From contig JADKCZ010000001.1 in NCBI GenBank assembly GCA_016718565.1, positions 248,001 through 312,000 on the forward strand: 64,000 bases of DNA. The letters are read 5' to 3'. The position numbers were made by a program, and so were the translations under genes. Of this stretch, positions 54,037-63,968 are shown in pieces. Each line of letters starts with the position of its first letter. The first letter of the stretch is position 1. The notes under the pieces are model-generated. The model saw nothing but the letters and a program-made list of their open reading frames with translations, was not told where the DNA came from and ran no database searches. The stretch comes from Anaeromyxobacter sp. (GTDB lineage Bacteria > Myxococcota > Myxococcia > Myxococcales > Anaeromyxobacteraceae).

Positions 54037-54256
54037 GGGCTCCGGGCGGCAATGCAACGAGAGTGCCCTGGGTGGGAGGAGGGCGCGGATTCTAACGTCC
54101 TGGTTTCAGGGGACATTGACCGGGGTCAGTTGAAAGACGGATCGCACCCTTTGCGCGAACACGGGCCCCCCGGGAAAGGCTGCGCCAGGGAGGCTGCGCG
54201 GACCCCTGGAGAAGCGCCGCCGGAGCGGAGGTTTACGACCTCCCGCCCGGCCAGGC

Positions 54257-55294
<1,038 letters not shown>

Positions 55295-55358
55295 GGGGCG
55301 GGACCTTAACACGGCGGCCCGGGCGGACAACCCCGGACGCAGCGCGTCAATGGAGGGA

Positions 55359-57419
55359 TCAGGGGGACTTGGGGGCCCCGAGGTGGCGCTCGATCCAGCC
55401 GAGCACCTCCTCGTGGAAGATCCGGGCGTTGCGCGGCTTGAGGATCCAGTGGTTCTCGTCCGGGAAGACCAGCAGGCGCGACTCGATCCCGCGCCGCTGC
55501 AGGGCGGTGAAGGTCGAGAGCCCCTGCGTCACCGTCACCCGGTAGTCCAGTTCACCATGGGTCACGAGGGTGGGGGTCCGCCAGCGCGCCACGAAGGCCC
55601 GCGGCGACCAGCGCTCGTAGGCGGCCGGGTCCTGCCACGGGGCCTTGCCGCGCCCCAGGTCCCAGTCGGTGAACCAGAGCTCCTCCGTGTCGAAGGAGGC
55701 GCTCACGGTGTCGAAGGTGCCGGCGTGGCTCACCAGGCAGCGGAAGCGGTCGGTCTGGCCGTTGATCCAGTTGACCATGTAGCCGCCGTAGCTGGCGCCG
55801 GCGGCGCAGGCGCGGGCCCCGTCCGCCTCGCCCGACGCGACGGCGGCGTCGGTCAGGGCCATGATGTCCTGGTAGGGCGCCCCGCCCCAGTCGCCGCTCA
55901 CCGCGTCGGTGTAGGCCTGGCCGTGGCCGGTGGAGCCGCGCGGGTTGGGCAGCACCACCGTCCAGCCGCGGGCCGCGTAGAGCTGCGGGTTCCAGCGGTA
56001 GCTCCAGGCGTCGCTCCAGGCCCCCTGCGGCCCGCCGTGCACCAGCACCACGGTGGGGTGGCGCTGCCCGGGGCGGTGGCCGGGCGGGGTGAGCAGCCAG
56101 CCGTGGACCGCGGCGCCGTCCGGCGAGGTGGCCTCGAGCGGGCGCCAGGCGCCCATCTCCACGCGATCGAGCACCGCGGCCGAGGTGCGGGTGAGCGGCC
56201 TGGCGCAGAGGCGTGCGGCCTCCTGCGGGCAGGCCTCCACCAGCGCCACCTCGGCCGGGTGGTCGAGCGAGTCCAGCAGCGCCGCCAGCCGCCGGCCGTC
56301 GCGCCCGGGCCTGAGCGCCGCCAGGTGGACCTTCGAGGCCAGCAGCTGGGTGGCCGTGCCGCCGCCGGCCGGCACCTGCCAGATGGCGCTGCGGCCGGCC
56401 TCCACCGAGCTGAAGCGCAGCGCCCGCCCGTCGGCGGTCCACCACAGCTCGTCGGCCGAGACGTCCAGGTCGGCGGTCAGGTCGCGCTCGCCGCTGCCGT
56501 CGGCGGCGGCCACCATGACGTGGCGCCGGTCGGCCTCGAAGCCCGGGCGCGGCATCCGCAGCCAAGCCAGGCGGCGGCCGTCCGGGGAGGGGCGCGGCGC
56601 GCCGTCCCAGCCGGGCGCCCGGGTCAGCTGGCGGGCCGGGCCGCCGGCGGCGGGCACGGCGTACAGGTCGGCGTTGGTGGAGGTGGCCTCCACCGGGTCG
56701 GTGATGGCGGCGTAGAGGACGGTGCGCCCGTCGGGCGAGGTGGCCACGTCGGAGAGGCCGCCGCGGTGGGCCGGCGGCGCGTCGCGGTCGCCGGGCGTGA
56801 GGTCCACGGCGGCCCCGCCGTCGAGCGGCACCCGCAGCAGGTGGACGCGCAGCCGGGTGCGCCACTCGTCCCAGTGGCGGAAGAGGAGGCGACCGGCGCG
56901 GTAGGGCCGGCCCGCGGCGGCCGCGGTCGCGCGCTGGTTGCAGGCCAGATCGGCGCCGCAGGCCGGGTCCACCTCGGCCAGCACCAGCAGCGCGCCGTCG
57001 GGGGCGAAGCGGAAGTCGGCCACCCCGCCCGGCACGAGCGGCGCCGGGGCCGCCTCGCCGCCGTCGAGCGGGAGCAGGGAGATCTGCGGGCTGCCGCCGC
57101 GGGTGGCGACGAAGGCCAGGGTCCGGCCGTCGGGGGAGAAGCGCGGGGCGCGCACCGAGCCCTCGCCGTGCGTGAGCCGGCGCGGCGCGCCGCCCGCGGC
57201 CGGCACCAGCCAGAGCGCGGCGCGCAGGCCGGACTCGTCGGGCAGGACGCGGGCCAGGGTGTAGGCCAGCAGGGCGCCGTCGGGGGAGAGGTCCACCTCG
57301 CCGACCCGCTCCAGCGAGAGCAGGTCGTCGAGGGAGAAGGGGCGGCGGCCGGCCGCGGCCGGGCCGGCCGGGGCGGGCGTGGCCAGGAGCGCCAGCGCCA
57401 GCAGGAGCGAGGTGGTCAT
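55359..57419 (-). CDS. S9 family prolyl oligopeptidase-like peptidase
   Basis: The 686-residue exported enzyme has a signal peptide (LLLALALLATPAPAG), a seven-bladed WD40/TolB-like propeller (DGALLAYTLARV, FSPDGRTLAFVATRG, PSPDGRRLAWLRMP) and a C-terminal alpha/beta hydrolase. The catalytic triad is Ser in GASYGGYMVN, Asp in HGELDYRVT and His in PDENHWILK. Relatives are dipeptidyl or acylaminoacyl peptidases acting in the periplasm. The start is ATG 57419. It is divergent from the protein kinase and 64 bp upstream of mreB on the same strand. Confidence 0.93.
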   Translation of the reverse strand: MTTSLLLALALLATPAPAGPAAAGRRPFSLDDLLSLERVGEVDLSPDGALLAYTLARVLPDESGLRAALWLVPAAGGAPRRLTHGEGSVRAPRFSPDGRTLAFVATRGGSPQISLLPLDGGEAAPAPLVPGGVADFRFAPDGALLVLAEVDPACGADLACNQRATAAAAGRPYRAGRLLFRHWDEWRTRLRVHLLRVPLDGGAAVDLTPGDRDAPPAHRGGLSDVATSPDGRTVLYAAITDPVEATSTNADLYAVPAAGGPARQLTRAPGWDGAPRPSPDGRRLAWLRMPRPGFEADRRHVMVAAADGSGERDLTADLDVSADELWWTADGRALRFSSVEAGRSAIWQVPAGGGTATQLLASKVHLAALRPGRDGRRLAALLDSLDHPAEVALVEACPQEAARLCARPLTRTSAAVLDRVEMGAWRPLEATSPDGAAVHGWLLTPPGHRPGQRHPTVVLVHGGPQGAWSDAWSYRWNPQLYAARGWTVVLPNPRGSTGHGQAYTDAVSGDWGGAPYQDIMALTDAAVASGEADGARACAAGASYGGYMVNWINGQTDRFRCLVSHAGTFDTVSASFDTEELWFTDWDLGRGKAPWQDPAAYERWSPRAFVARWRTPTLVTHGELDYRVTVTQGLSTFTALQRRGIESRLLVFPDENHWILKPRNARIFHEEVLGWIERHLGAPKSP

Positions 57420-57497
57420 GGGGCCGACCTTCTACCACGCGACCGCCGGGGCCTCCCTTTGGCGGGCCGCGCCCCGGCGCGGTAGGCTGTCCGGCCC

Positions 57498-59312
57498 ATG
57501 TCGCGGCCGTCCCCGTCTCCCTGCTCCACGTGCGGCTACCAGGTGCAGGTGGCCTCCGGGGCGGTCAACTTCTGCCCCGCCTGCGGCGAGGACCTGCGCG
57601 GCGGGGCGTCGGAGCGGACCGCCACCCAGGCGCTGCTCGGCGCGGTGGTGGCGGACCGCTACCGGCTCCTCTCGCTGCTCGGCGAGGGCGGCATGGGCGC
57701 GGTCTACAAGGCCGAGCACATCCGCATGGGCAAGGTGCTGGCGCTCAAGCTGCTGCGCGGCGCCTTCGCCCGCGACGAGGGGGCGGTGGCCCGCTTCCGC
57801 TCCGAGGCGCAGATCGTCTCGCGCCTCTCCCACCCGCACACCATCGCGGTCTTCGACTTCGGCGAGCTGCCCGGCGGCGACGGCTTCTACCTGGCCATGG
57901 AGTACGTGCCGGGGCGCGACCTGGCCACCGTGCTGCACGAGCAGGGGGCCCTGCCGGAGGCGCGCGTGGTGGCCCTGGGGCAGCAGGTGCTGGGCTCGCT
58001 GGCGGAGGCGCACGACGCCGGGGTGGTCCACCGCGACATCAAGCCGGCCAACGTGATGCTGCTGGCGACGCGGGCCGGCGAGGACTTCGTCAAGGTGCTG
58101 GACTTCGGCATCGCCAAGCTGCGCGACGACCCGGCTGCCCTCTCCACCACCTCGGCCGGCGCCATCATCGGCACCCCCAGCTACCTCTCGCCCGAGCAGG
58201 CCCGCGGCGAGCCGCTCGACGGCCGCGCCGACCTCTACTCGGTGGGCGCGCTGCTCTACGAGCTGGTGTCGGGCCGCCCGCCGTTCCACGGCATGAGCCC
58301 GCTGGCCATGGTCTCCGCCCACCTGCGCGACCCGCCGCGGCCGCTCGACCAGGTGGCGCCGGGGGTCTCCGAGGGGCTGGCCGCGGTGATCCACCGGGCG
58401 CTGGAGAAGCGGCCGGCCGACCGCTTCGCCTCTGCGGACGAGATGCGCGCCGCCCTCACGGCGGTGGCCTCGACCGCGCCCGGCGGGCGGCCGCCCACGC
58501 CGCGCCCGCCCACCGGCGGCGGCGCCGCCGCCACCACCGGCGGGCTGGCCCTGGCCAGCCGCGAGGACTTCGAGGCCTTCGAGCGCGAGGTGATCCGGCT
58601 GCGGCGCAGCCGGGTGGTGGCGCCCTGGTCGGTCGTGCTGCTGCTGCTGGCGGCCGGGCTGGTGGCCTGGCGCTGGGCCGACGTCTACGCCGTCCTGCAG
58701 GTCCGCGCTCCGGCGCTGGTGCAGGCCCTGCCGGCCTCGCTCCGGCCGGCCGACCACGTGGACGGCGAGGAGCACGAGCCCAACAACGTGCCGCCGCAGG
58801 CCACCAGCCTGCCGCTCCCGCCGGGGCCCGACGGGGCGCCCGGCGGCGGGCTGGCGCTGGTGCGGGGCCATGTGGGGGCCAAGGTCTCCGACAGCTCGGG
58901 CGACCTCGACGTCTACCGGGTGGTGGTGCCCGCCGGCGCGGCCGGGTCGGTGCTGGAGGCCACCTTCGAGGGTGAGCGGGCCGGCGAGGGGATCCGCGGC
59001 CTCGACGTGGCCCTGTCGCTCAACCGGCAGCGCCAGGAGGGGTCCGAGCGGACCAGCGCGCCGCTGGTGGCCGGCGCCGACGAGGGGGGGCCGGGCCAGC
59101 CGGAGCGGCTGCGCGCCGCGGTGGAGCCGGGCACCTACTTCCTGGCGGTGCGCGAGAAGCACGCCGAGGCCACCGGACCGGTGGAGAAGCCCACCGACTG
59201 GTACCACCTGACGGTGCGCCTGACCCGGCCGACGCCCGGGGAGGTGGCCGGTGGCGCGGCGCCCGGGCCAGGGGCGCCGACCGGGCCGGTCCCGCCAGCC
59301 GCCACGCCCTAG
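57498..59312 (+). CDS. Hanks-type Ser/Thr protein kinase with zinc ribbon and external domain
   Basis: The 604-residue protein opens with a zinc ribbon (CSTCGYQ at 9-15, CPACGEDL at 27-34). The kinase domain (about 54-310) has GEGGMGAVYKAEH, ALKLL, HRDIKPANV, DFGIAKL and GTPSYLSPEQARG, all catalytic residues intact. A Pro/Thr linker, one transmembrane helix (VVAPWSVVLLLLAAGLVAW, near 375) and an external pre-peptidase-like beta domain (LDVYRVVVPAG, GTYFLAVREK) follow. It could sense envelope signals. Myxobacteria hold many such kinases; the substrate is unknown. The start is ATG 57498. Confidence 0.93.
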   Translation: MSRPSPSPCSTCGYQVQVASGAVNFCPACGEDLRGGASERTATQALLGAVVADRYRLLSLLGEGGMGAVYKAEHIRMGKVLALKLLRGAFARDEGAVARFRSEAQIVSRLSHPHTIAVFDFGELPGGDGFYLAMEYVPGRDLATVLHEQGALPEARVVALGQQVLGSLAEAHDAGVVHRDIKPANVMLLATRAGEDFVKVLDFGIAKLRDDPAALSTTSAGAIIGTPSYLSPEQARGEPLDGRADLYSVGALLYELVSGRPPFHGMSPLAMVSAHLRDPPRPLDQVAPGVSEGLAAVIHRALEKRPADRFASADEMRAALTAVASTAPGGRPPTPRPPTGGGAAATTGGLALASREDFEAFEREVIRLRRSRVVAPWSVVLLLLAAGLVAWRWADVYAVLQVRAPALVQALPASLRPADHVDGEEHEPNNVPPQATSLPLPPGPDGAPGGGLALVRGHVGAKVSDSSGDLDVYRVVVPAGAAGSVLEATFEGERAGEGIRGLDVALSLNRQRQEGSERTSAPLVAGADEGGPGQPERLRAAVEPGTYFLAVREKHAEATGPVEKPTDWYHLTVRLTRPTPGEVAGGAAPGPGAPTGPVPPAATP

Positions 59313-59447
59313 CGCTGGCGGCGCGTCCGGGCCCGGCGCCGGCCCGGCCGGTCCCGGCGCGGGCGGGGCCGTGCCCTGGCGTCGCACCCGAGGGAGCGCG
59401 CCCGACCGTGGGCTGGCCAGGGCCGCTGCCGGCGTTACGATCGAGCG

Positions 59448-60857
59448 GTGAGGAGCGCGCTCCCAGATCCAGCGCTGGTGCGGCGCGCCGCCGTGGCGGG
59501 CACCTTCTACCTGCGGGACGCGGCGGCGCTGCGAGCCGAGGTGTCCCGCCTGCTGGCGGCCGCGCCGGCGCCGGGCCCCTCCCGGCCCAAGGCGCTGGTG
59601 GTGCCGCACGCCGGCCACGTCTACTCGGGGGCGGTGGCGGCCACCGCCTACGCCCAGCTCCGCGCGCCGGGCCCGCCGGTGGAGCGGGTGGTGCTGCTCG
59701 GGCCGTCCCACACCACCAGCCACGCCGGCCTGGCGCTGCCGGACGTCGCGCGCTTCCGCACCCCGCTCGGCGAGGTCCCGGTGGACGCCGCCGGGGTGGC
59801 GCAGGCCCTGGCGCTCCCGCAGGTGACGGTGAGCGGGGAGGCCCACCTGCGCGAGCACGCGCTCGAGGTGCAGCTCCCCTTCCTGCAGGTGGCGCTGGGC
59901 GCCTTCTCGCTCGTGCCGCTGACGGTGGGCCACTGCTCGGCCGAGGACGTGGCCGAGGTGCTGCACGCCCTGTGGGGAGGGGAGGAGACCCTGGTGGTCT
60001 GCTCCACCGACCTGTCGCACTTCCTGGCCTACGGCGAGGCCTGCCTCCTCGATCGGCGCACCGCCGCCCAGGTGCTGGCGCTGGACGCCGCCGGGCTGGG
60101 GCGCGAGCAGGCCTGCGGCCGGACCCCGCTGGCCGGCCTGCTGCTCGAGGCCCGGCGGCGCCACCTGGCCGCCTCCCTGCTCGACCTGCGCAACTCGGGC
60201 GACGCCTGCGGCGACATGGAGCGGGTGGTGGGCTACGGGGCCTTCGCCCTGCACGCGCCGCGGCCGGCGCCGGACCGGACGCCCGCGCCGGCGCCGGGCG
60301 CGGGGCCGGCGGCGCACCACCGGGCCGGCGTGGTCACCGGCCTGGCGCGCGCCGCGGTGGCCAGCCTCTACGGCGGGCCGCCCCCGGCGCTCCCGGCCGG
60401 CGAGCCCTGGCTGGAAGAGCGCCGGGCCTGCTTCGTCAGCCTGCACCACCACGGCCAGCTGCGCGGCTGCATCGGCGCCCTCGAGCCGCGCGCCACGCTC
60501 TTCCAGGAGGTGGTCTCCTGTGCCCGCGCCGCCGCCATCCGCGACCCGCGCTTCGACCCGGTGGAGGTCGGCGAGCTGCCCGGCCTGGACTTCGAGGTCT
60601 CGGTGCTGTCGCCGGTGGAGCCGCTGCCGGCGCGGGACGAGGCCGAGGCCCTGGCGCGGCTCCGCCCGGGGGTGGACGGGGTGGTGCTGGAGGCGGAGGG
60701 GCGCAGCGCCACCTTCATCCCGGCCATGTGGGAGCAGCTGCCCGACCCGCGCGACTTCCTGCGCCACCTGCGGGGCAAGGCCGGGCTGCCGGAGACCTGG
60801 GTGCCCGGGACGCGCCTCTCCCGCTTCACCGCCGCGCGGTACCAGGAGCCGCGGTGA
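59448..60857 (+). CDS. AmmeMemoRadiSam proteins B and A fused (MEMO1-like + AMMECR1)
   Basis: The 469-residue protein joins two families usually encoded separately. Residues about 1-270 are a MEMO1-like domain with metal-site signatures VVPHAGHVYSG, LLGPSHTTSHAG and CSTDLSHF. Residues about 290-465 are an AMMECR1 domain with CFVSLHHHGQLRGCIG and FIPAMWEQLPDPRDFLRHL. The AmmeMemoRadiSam set (A, B and a radical SAM enzyme) is widespread, but its chemistry is unsettled. The GTG start at 59448 begins the MEMO domain. The stop overlaps the radical SAM start as GTGA. Confidence 0.92.
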   Translation: MRSALPDPALVRRAAVAGTFYLRDAAALRAEVSRLLAAAPAPGPSRPKALVVPHAGHVYSGAVAATAYAQLRAPGPPVERVVLLGPSHTTSHAGLALPDVARFRTPLGEVPVDAAGVAQALALPQVTVSGEAHLREHALEVQLPFLQVALGAFSLVPLTVGHCSAEDVAEVLHALWGGEETLVVCSTDLSHFLAYGEACLLDRRTAAQVLALDAAGLGREQACGRTPLAGLLLEARRRHLAASLLDLRNSGDACGDMERVVGYGAFALHAPRPAPDRTPAPAPGAGPAAHHRAGVVTGLARAAVASLYGGPPPALPAGEPWLEERRACFVSLHHHGQLRGCIGALEPRATLFQEVVSCARAAAIRDPRFDPVEVGELPGLDFEVSVLSPVEPLPARDEAEALARLRPGVDGVVLEAEGRSATFIPAMWEQLPDPRDFLRHLRGKAGLPETWVPGTRLSRFTAARYQEPR

Positions 60858-61933
60858 GCGGCCCGGCCCCGCACCCGGCCCGCTGGTGGCACGCCCTGCC
60901 CGACGGCCGGCTCCAGTGCGACCTGTGCCCGCGCGACTGCCGGCTGCGCGACGGGCAGCGCGGCTTCTGCTTCGTGCGCCAGCGGTCCGGCGACGGGCTG
61001 GTGTCCACCACCTGGGGCCGGTCCTCCGGCTTCTGCGTGGACCCCATCGAGAAGAAGCCGCTCCACCACTTCTACCCGGGCTCCAGCGTGCTCTCCTTCG
61101 GCACCGCCGGCTGCAACCTGGGCTGCCGCTTCTGCCAGAACTGGGACCTCTCCAGGGCCACCGCCCTGGACCGGCTGATGGACCAGGCCACGCCGGAGCA
61201 GGTGGCGGCGCGGGCGGTGGCGCTCGGGTGCCGCAGCGTGGCCTTCACCTACAACGATCCGGTGGTCTTCGCCGAGTACGCCATCGACGTGGCGGAGGCC
61301 TGCCGCGCCCGCGGCGTGAAGACCGTGGCGGTCACCGCCGGCTACGTGCGCGCCGCCCCGCGCCTGGAGCTCTTCGGGCGCATGGACGCCGCCAACGTGG
61401 ACCTGAAGGCCTTCACCGAGGGCTTCTACCGGAGGCTGTGCCTGGGCCACCTGGCGCCGGTGCTGGAGACCCTGGAGGTGCTGGTGAAGTCGCTGGGGGT
61501 CTGGACCGAGATCACCACCTTGCTCATCCCGGGCCAGAACGACGGCGAGGCCGAGGTGGCGGCGCTGGCCGGCTGGATCGCCGAGCACCTGGGCCCCGAC
61601 GTGCCGCTGCACTTCTCGGCCTTCCACCCCGACTTCCAGCTCGCCGACCTGCCGGCCACGCCGCCGGCCACCCTGGCGCGGGCCCGCCGCCAGGCCCTGG
61701 CGGCCGGGCTGCGCCACGTCTACACGGGCAACGTGCACGACCTGGAGGGGGACGCCACCAGCTGCGCCGGCTGCGGCAAGGTGGTCATCGCCCGCGACTG
61801 GTACGAGCTGCTCGACTACCGGCTGACGCCGGAGGGGCGCTGCCAGGCCTGCGGCCGGACCCTGGCCGGCCGCTTCGACGCCGCCCCCGGCCGCTTCGGG
61901 CGGCGGCGCGTCCCGGTGCGCCTGGCGGGCTGA
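60854..61933 (+). CDS. AmmeMemoRadiSam system radical SAM enzyme
   Basis: The 359-residue protein has an N-terminal cysteine cluster (CDLCPRDCRLRDGQRGFC) typical of glycyl-radical-activase-like proteins. The radical SAM motif is GCNLGCRFCQNWDLS, followed by AFTYNDPVVFAEYAID and NVDLKAFTEGFYRRL. A C-terminal zinc-type double CxxC follows (CAGCGK, CQACGR). It would generate a 5'-deoxyadenosyl radical to modify the partner protein or an unknown substrate. The GTG at 60854 overlaps the fusion-gene stop. The last 118 bp lie antisense to the APS-kinase-like gene. Confidence 0.92.
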   Translation: MSGPAPHPARWWHALPDGRLQCDLCPRDCRLRDGQRGFCFVRQRSGDGLVSTTWGRSSGFCVDPIEKKPLHHFYPGSSVLSFGTAGCNLGCRFCQNWDLSRATALDRLMDQATPEQVAARAVALGCRSVAFTYNDPVVFAEYAIDVAEACRARGVKTVAVTAGYVRAAPRLELFGRMDAANVDLKAFTEGFYRRLCLGHLAPVLETLEVLVKSLGVWTEITTLLIPGQNDGEAEVAALAGWIAEHLGPDVPLHFSAFHPDFQLADLPATPPATLARARRQALAAGLRHVYTGNVHDLEGDATSCAGCGKVVIARDWYELLDYRLTPEGRCQACGRTLAGRFDAAPGRFGRRRVPVRLAG

Positions 61934-62493
61934 GCGGCGCCGGCGCGGTCGGCCAGCGACACCAGCCCGGCCAGCGCCGCCTCGAGGGCCGCGGCGTCGC
62001 GGCCGCCGCGGGCGGTGACGTCGGGCCGGAGCGGGGGCTGGTAGGCCGCCCCCGCGCCGGGGAGGCCGCGCACCCGGCCGGCGGCGGCCCCGGCGTACAG
62101 CCCCTTGGGATCGCGGCGGCGGCAGGTGGCCTCCGGGGTGGCCAGGTGGACCTCCAGGAAGGCCGGGGCCAGCGCGCGGGCCCGGGCCCGGAAGGCGCGC
62201 CGGCTGGCGGTGGCGGCCACCACCACCAGGAGCCCCTGGCGCGCCAGCAGCGCCGCCAGCCGCGCCAGCGCGCGGTAGAAGGCGGCCCGCTCGGCGGGGC
62301 CCCGCCCGGCCGGACGCCCCAGCGCGGCCCGCAGCGCGTCGGAGTCGAGCAGCGCCGCGGGACGGCCCGCCGCCCTGAGCCGCGCCGCCAGCCGGCGGCC
62401 CAGGGTGCTCTTGCCCGACGACGGCAGCCCGGTGAGCCAGGCCACGGCGCCGCGCCGCGCCGGTCCGGCCGGCGCCGCGCGGCCGCGCCTCAC
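61816..62493 (-). CDS. Adenylylsulfate-kinase-like P-loop kinase
   Basis: The 225-residue protein has Walker A GLPSSGKST (family usual GLSGSGKST), LLDSDALRAALG, and RDPKGLYAGA, close to the APS kinase DPKGLYxxA motif. The kinase core ends near residue 185. The remaining 40 residues are a basic Arg/Pro tail read antisense to the radical SAM gene, probably without function. True APS kinases serve sulfate assimilation, but no sulfate genes are near. The GTG start at 62493 overlaps the APH-like stop (GTGA), so the two proteins likely act together. Confidence 0.78.
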   Translation of the reverse strand: MRRGRAAPAGPARRGAVAWLTGLPSSGKSTLGRRLAARLRAAGRPAALLDSDALRAALGRPAGRGPAERAAFYRALARLAALLARQGLLVVVAATASRRAFRARARALAPAFLEVHLATPEATCRRRDPKGLYAGAAAGRVRGLPGAGAAYQPPLRPDVTARGGRDAAALEAALAGLVSLADRAGAAQPARRTGTRRRPKRPGAASKRPARVRPQAWQRPSGVSR

Positions 62494-63590
62494 GGGAAGA
62501 GCTCCGCCGCCAGCGCCGGGTCGAAGCGGTCGCGCGCCGCCACGCGGCCGGCCCAGGCCAGCAGGGCCTCGCGGGTGGTGGCGGGCAGGTCCGGGTAGAA
62601 GCGCGGGCAGCAGAGCACCAGGGCGCGCCAGGCCAGGAAGGGCGGCGCCGCCTCCAGCACCGCCTCGCCGGCGTGGCTCAGGTAGGTCTCCCAGAAGGCC
62701 GTCCAGAGCGGCGCGAAGCCGCGGCGCCAGCGCCCCGGCGCCTGCAGGGCGAAGAACAGGTAGTTGACGGACAGGGCGGTGACGTCGTCGGCCGGGTCGC
62801 CGGCGGCGCCGCGGCTGGCGTCGAGCACGGTGAGCCCGAGCCCCGCGTCGAAGAGCAGGTTGAAGGGGTGGAAGTCGCCGTGGATGCGGCGCAGCCGGTC
62901 GGCCCGGTCGCGCAGCCGCCAGCGCCAGTCGAGGGCCTGGCGCTCGAGCGCCTGCAGCGCCGCGGGCCGCGCGCCCGGGACGGCCGGCGGGTAGGCGTCC
63001 ACCAGCCCGAAGATCCCCTCGCCCGAGCCGACCAGGTCGCGCACGGCGCGCCGCCAGGCCACCGGGTCCTCCAGCCGGGTGGCGTGCAGGCGGGCCAGCC
63101 AGCGGGCCAGCGCCCGGGCGCGGTCCAGGTCGAGCGGCGCCACGTCGTCGCGGGCCAGGGCGCGCAGGTCGTCGGCGTAGAGCCGCCCCTCGGCGAAGTC
63201 GGTGATGAGGTAGGGCTCGCCCGCCCCGCGCAGCGAGGTGAGCCCCCCGGGCGTCAGGGCGCCCACGTCGAGCGGCAGGACGTGGTCCGGGACCAGCTCG
63301 AAGGTGTCGAAGGACAGCTGCAGCTCGGCGGTCCGGTCGGAGCGCCGATCGTGGCCGAACTCGTCGGGCGCGGCGGTGCGGAAGACCAGGGCCCGGCGCT
63401 CGCCGCCGGGCAGCTCGACCTGCAGCTTCACCGGCCGGCCGTACCCGGTGGCCTTGCGCGCCACGGCCCCGGGGCGCTCGGCCCCCAGCGGCTCGGCCGA
63501 CAGCAGCCGGGCGCCGGGCAGGAGCCGACCCACCGCCTGGGCCAGGGCCTCGGTGGACACCTCGCCCGGGGCCGGCAGGGTGGTGGGCAT
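62490..63590 (-). CDS. Aminoglycoside-phosphotransferase-fold kinase
   Basis: The 366-residue protein shows the APH kinase core: catalytic loop RIHGDFHPFNLLF and metal-binding LTVLDASRG in place of the usual IDW/DFG, then DPADDVTALSVNYLFF. The N-terminal lobe is less conserved. Genes of this type are often fused or linked to a P-loop kinase, as here, and rarely concern antibiotics. The substrate is unknown. The ATG at 63590 opens MPTTLPAPGEVSTEALAQAV. Confidence 0.82.
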   Translation of the reverse strand: MPTTLPAPGEVSTEALAQAVGRLLPGARLLSAEPLGAERPGAVARKATGYGRPVKLQVELPGGERRALVFRTAAPDEFGHDRRSDRTAELQLSFDTFELVPDHVLPLDVGALTPGGLTSLRGAGEPYLITDFAEGRLYADDLRALARDDVAPLDLDRARALARWLARLHATRLEDPVAWRRAVRDLVGSGEGIFGLVDAYPPAVPGARPAALQALERQALDWRWRLRDRADRLRRIHGDFHPFNLLFDAGLGLTVLDASRGAAGDPADDVTALSVNYLFFALQAPGRWRRGFAPLWTAFWETYLSHAGEAVLEAAPPFLAWRALVLCCPRFYPDLPATTREALLAWAGRVAARDRFDPALAAELFP

Positions 63591-63665
63591 GGCGCGCTCC
63601 CCGCGGCCGGACCGCGCCCTGCGATCCGGCCGCCACGGACTGGGACGACGACCTGGCTCGGCGAA

Positions 63666-63785
63666 TCAGCGGCCGAGCAGCATGAGCGCGACGACCACGA
63701 CGCCGATGAAGGCGGCCACGAGGATGGTCAGCCTGGTGGTGGCGCCGAGACCCGAGCCGGTGCTGGTGGTGGTGGTGGTGGTCAT
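63666..63785 (-). CDS. 39-residue Thr-rich single-helix membrane protein
   Basis: The protein starts MTTTTTTSTGSGLGATTRLT and continues with one hydrophobic helix ILVAAFIGVVVVALMLLG. The ATG at 63785 follows AAGGAGCCCGTC, a strong ribosome-binding site, which supports real translation despite the small size. No homologue is recognised. A Thr-rich N-terminus outside or inside the membrane could not be decided. It is 75 bp upstream of the APH-like gene on the same strand. Confidence 0.6.
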   Translation of the reverse strand: MTTTTTTSTGSGLGATTRLTILVAAFIGVVVVALMLLGR

Positions 63786-63928
63786 GACGGGCTCCTTCGT
63801 GTGTGCTGCCAGGAGATCGTAGGCCTTCGGCGGCGGCCTGTCGCGATCCGGGCGGGAGGTTCGTTGCCGCACCCGATGAGGGTGACCTCGCCAGGCAGCG
63901 GGCGCGCCGGAAGGCCAGCGGGCGTGCG

Positions 63929-63968
63929 AAAAGGGAGCGGGGCCGGCCCCCGGAGGGACCGGCCCCGC
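63929..63968 (-). terminator. Intrinsic-terminator-like hairpin, minus strand
   Basis: GCGGGGCCGG (63937-63946) pairs perfectly with CCGGCCCCGC (63959-63968). The four A residues at 63929-63932 give a short T-tract on the minus strand after the hairpin. It probably ends a transcript from a gene beyond the right edge. The stretch 63786-63928 holds no recognisable gene. Confidence 0.5.

Noticed and set aside
62490..63590. Antibiotic-resistance phosphotransferase
   Set aside because: The APH fold is shared by many metabolic kinases; coupling to an APS-kinase-like gene argues for a housekeeping or unknown substrate.
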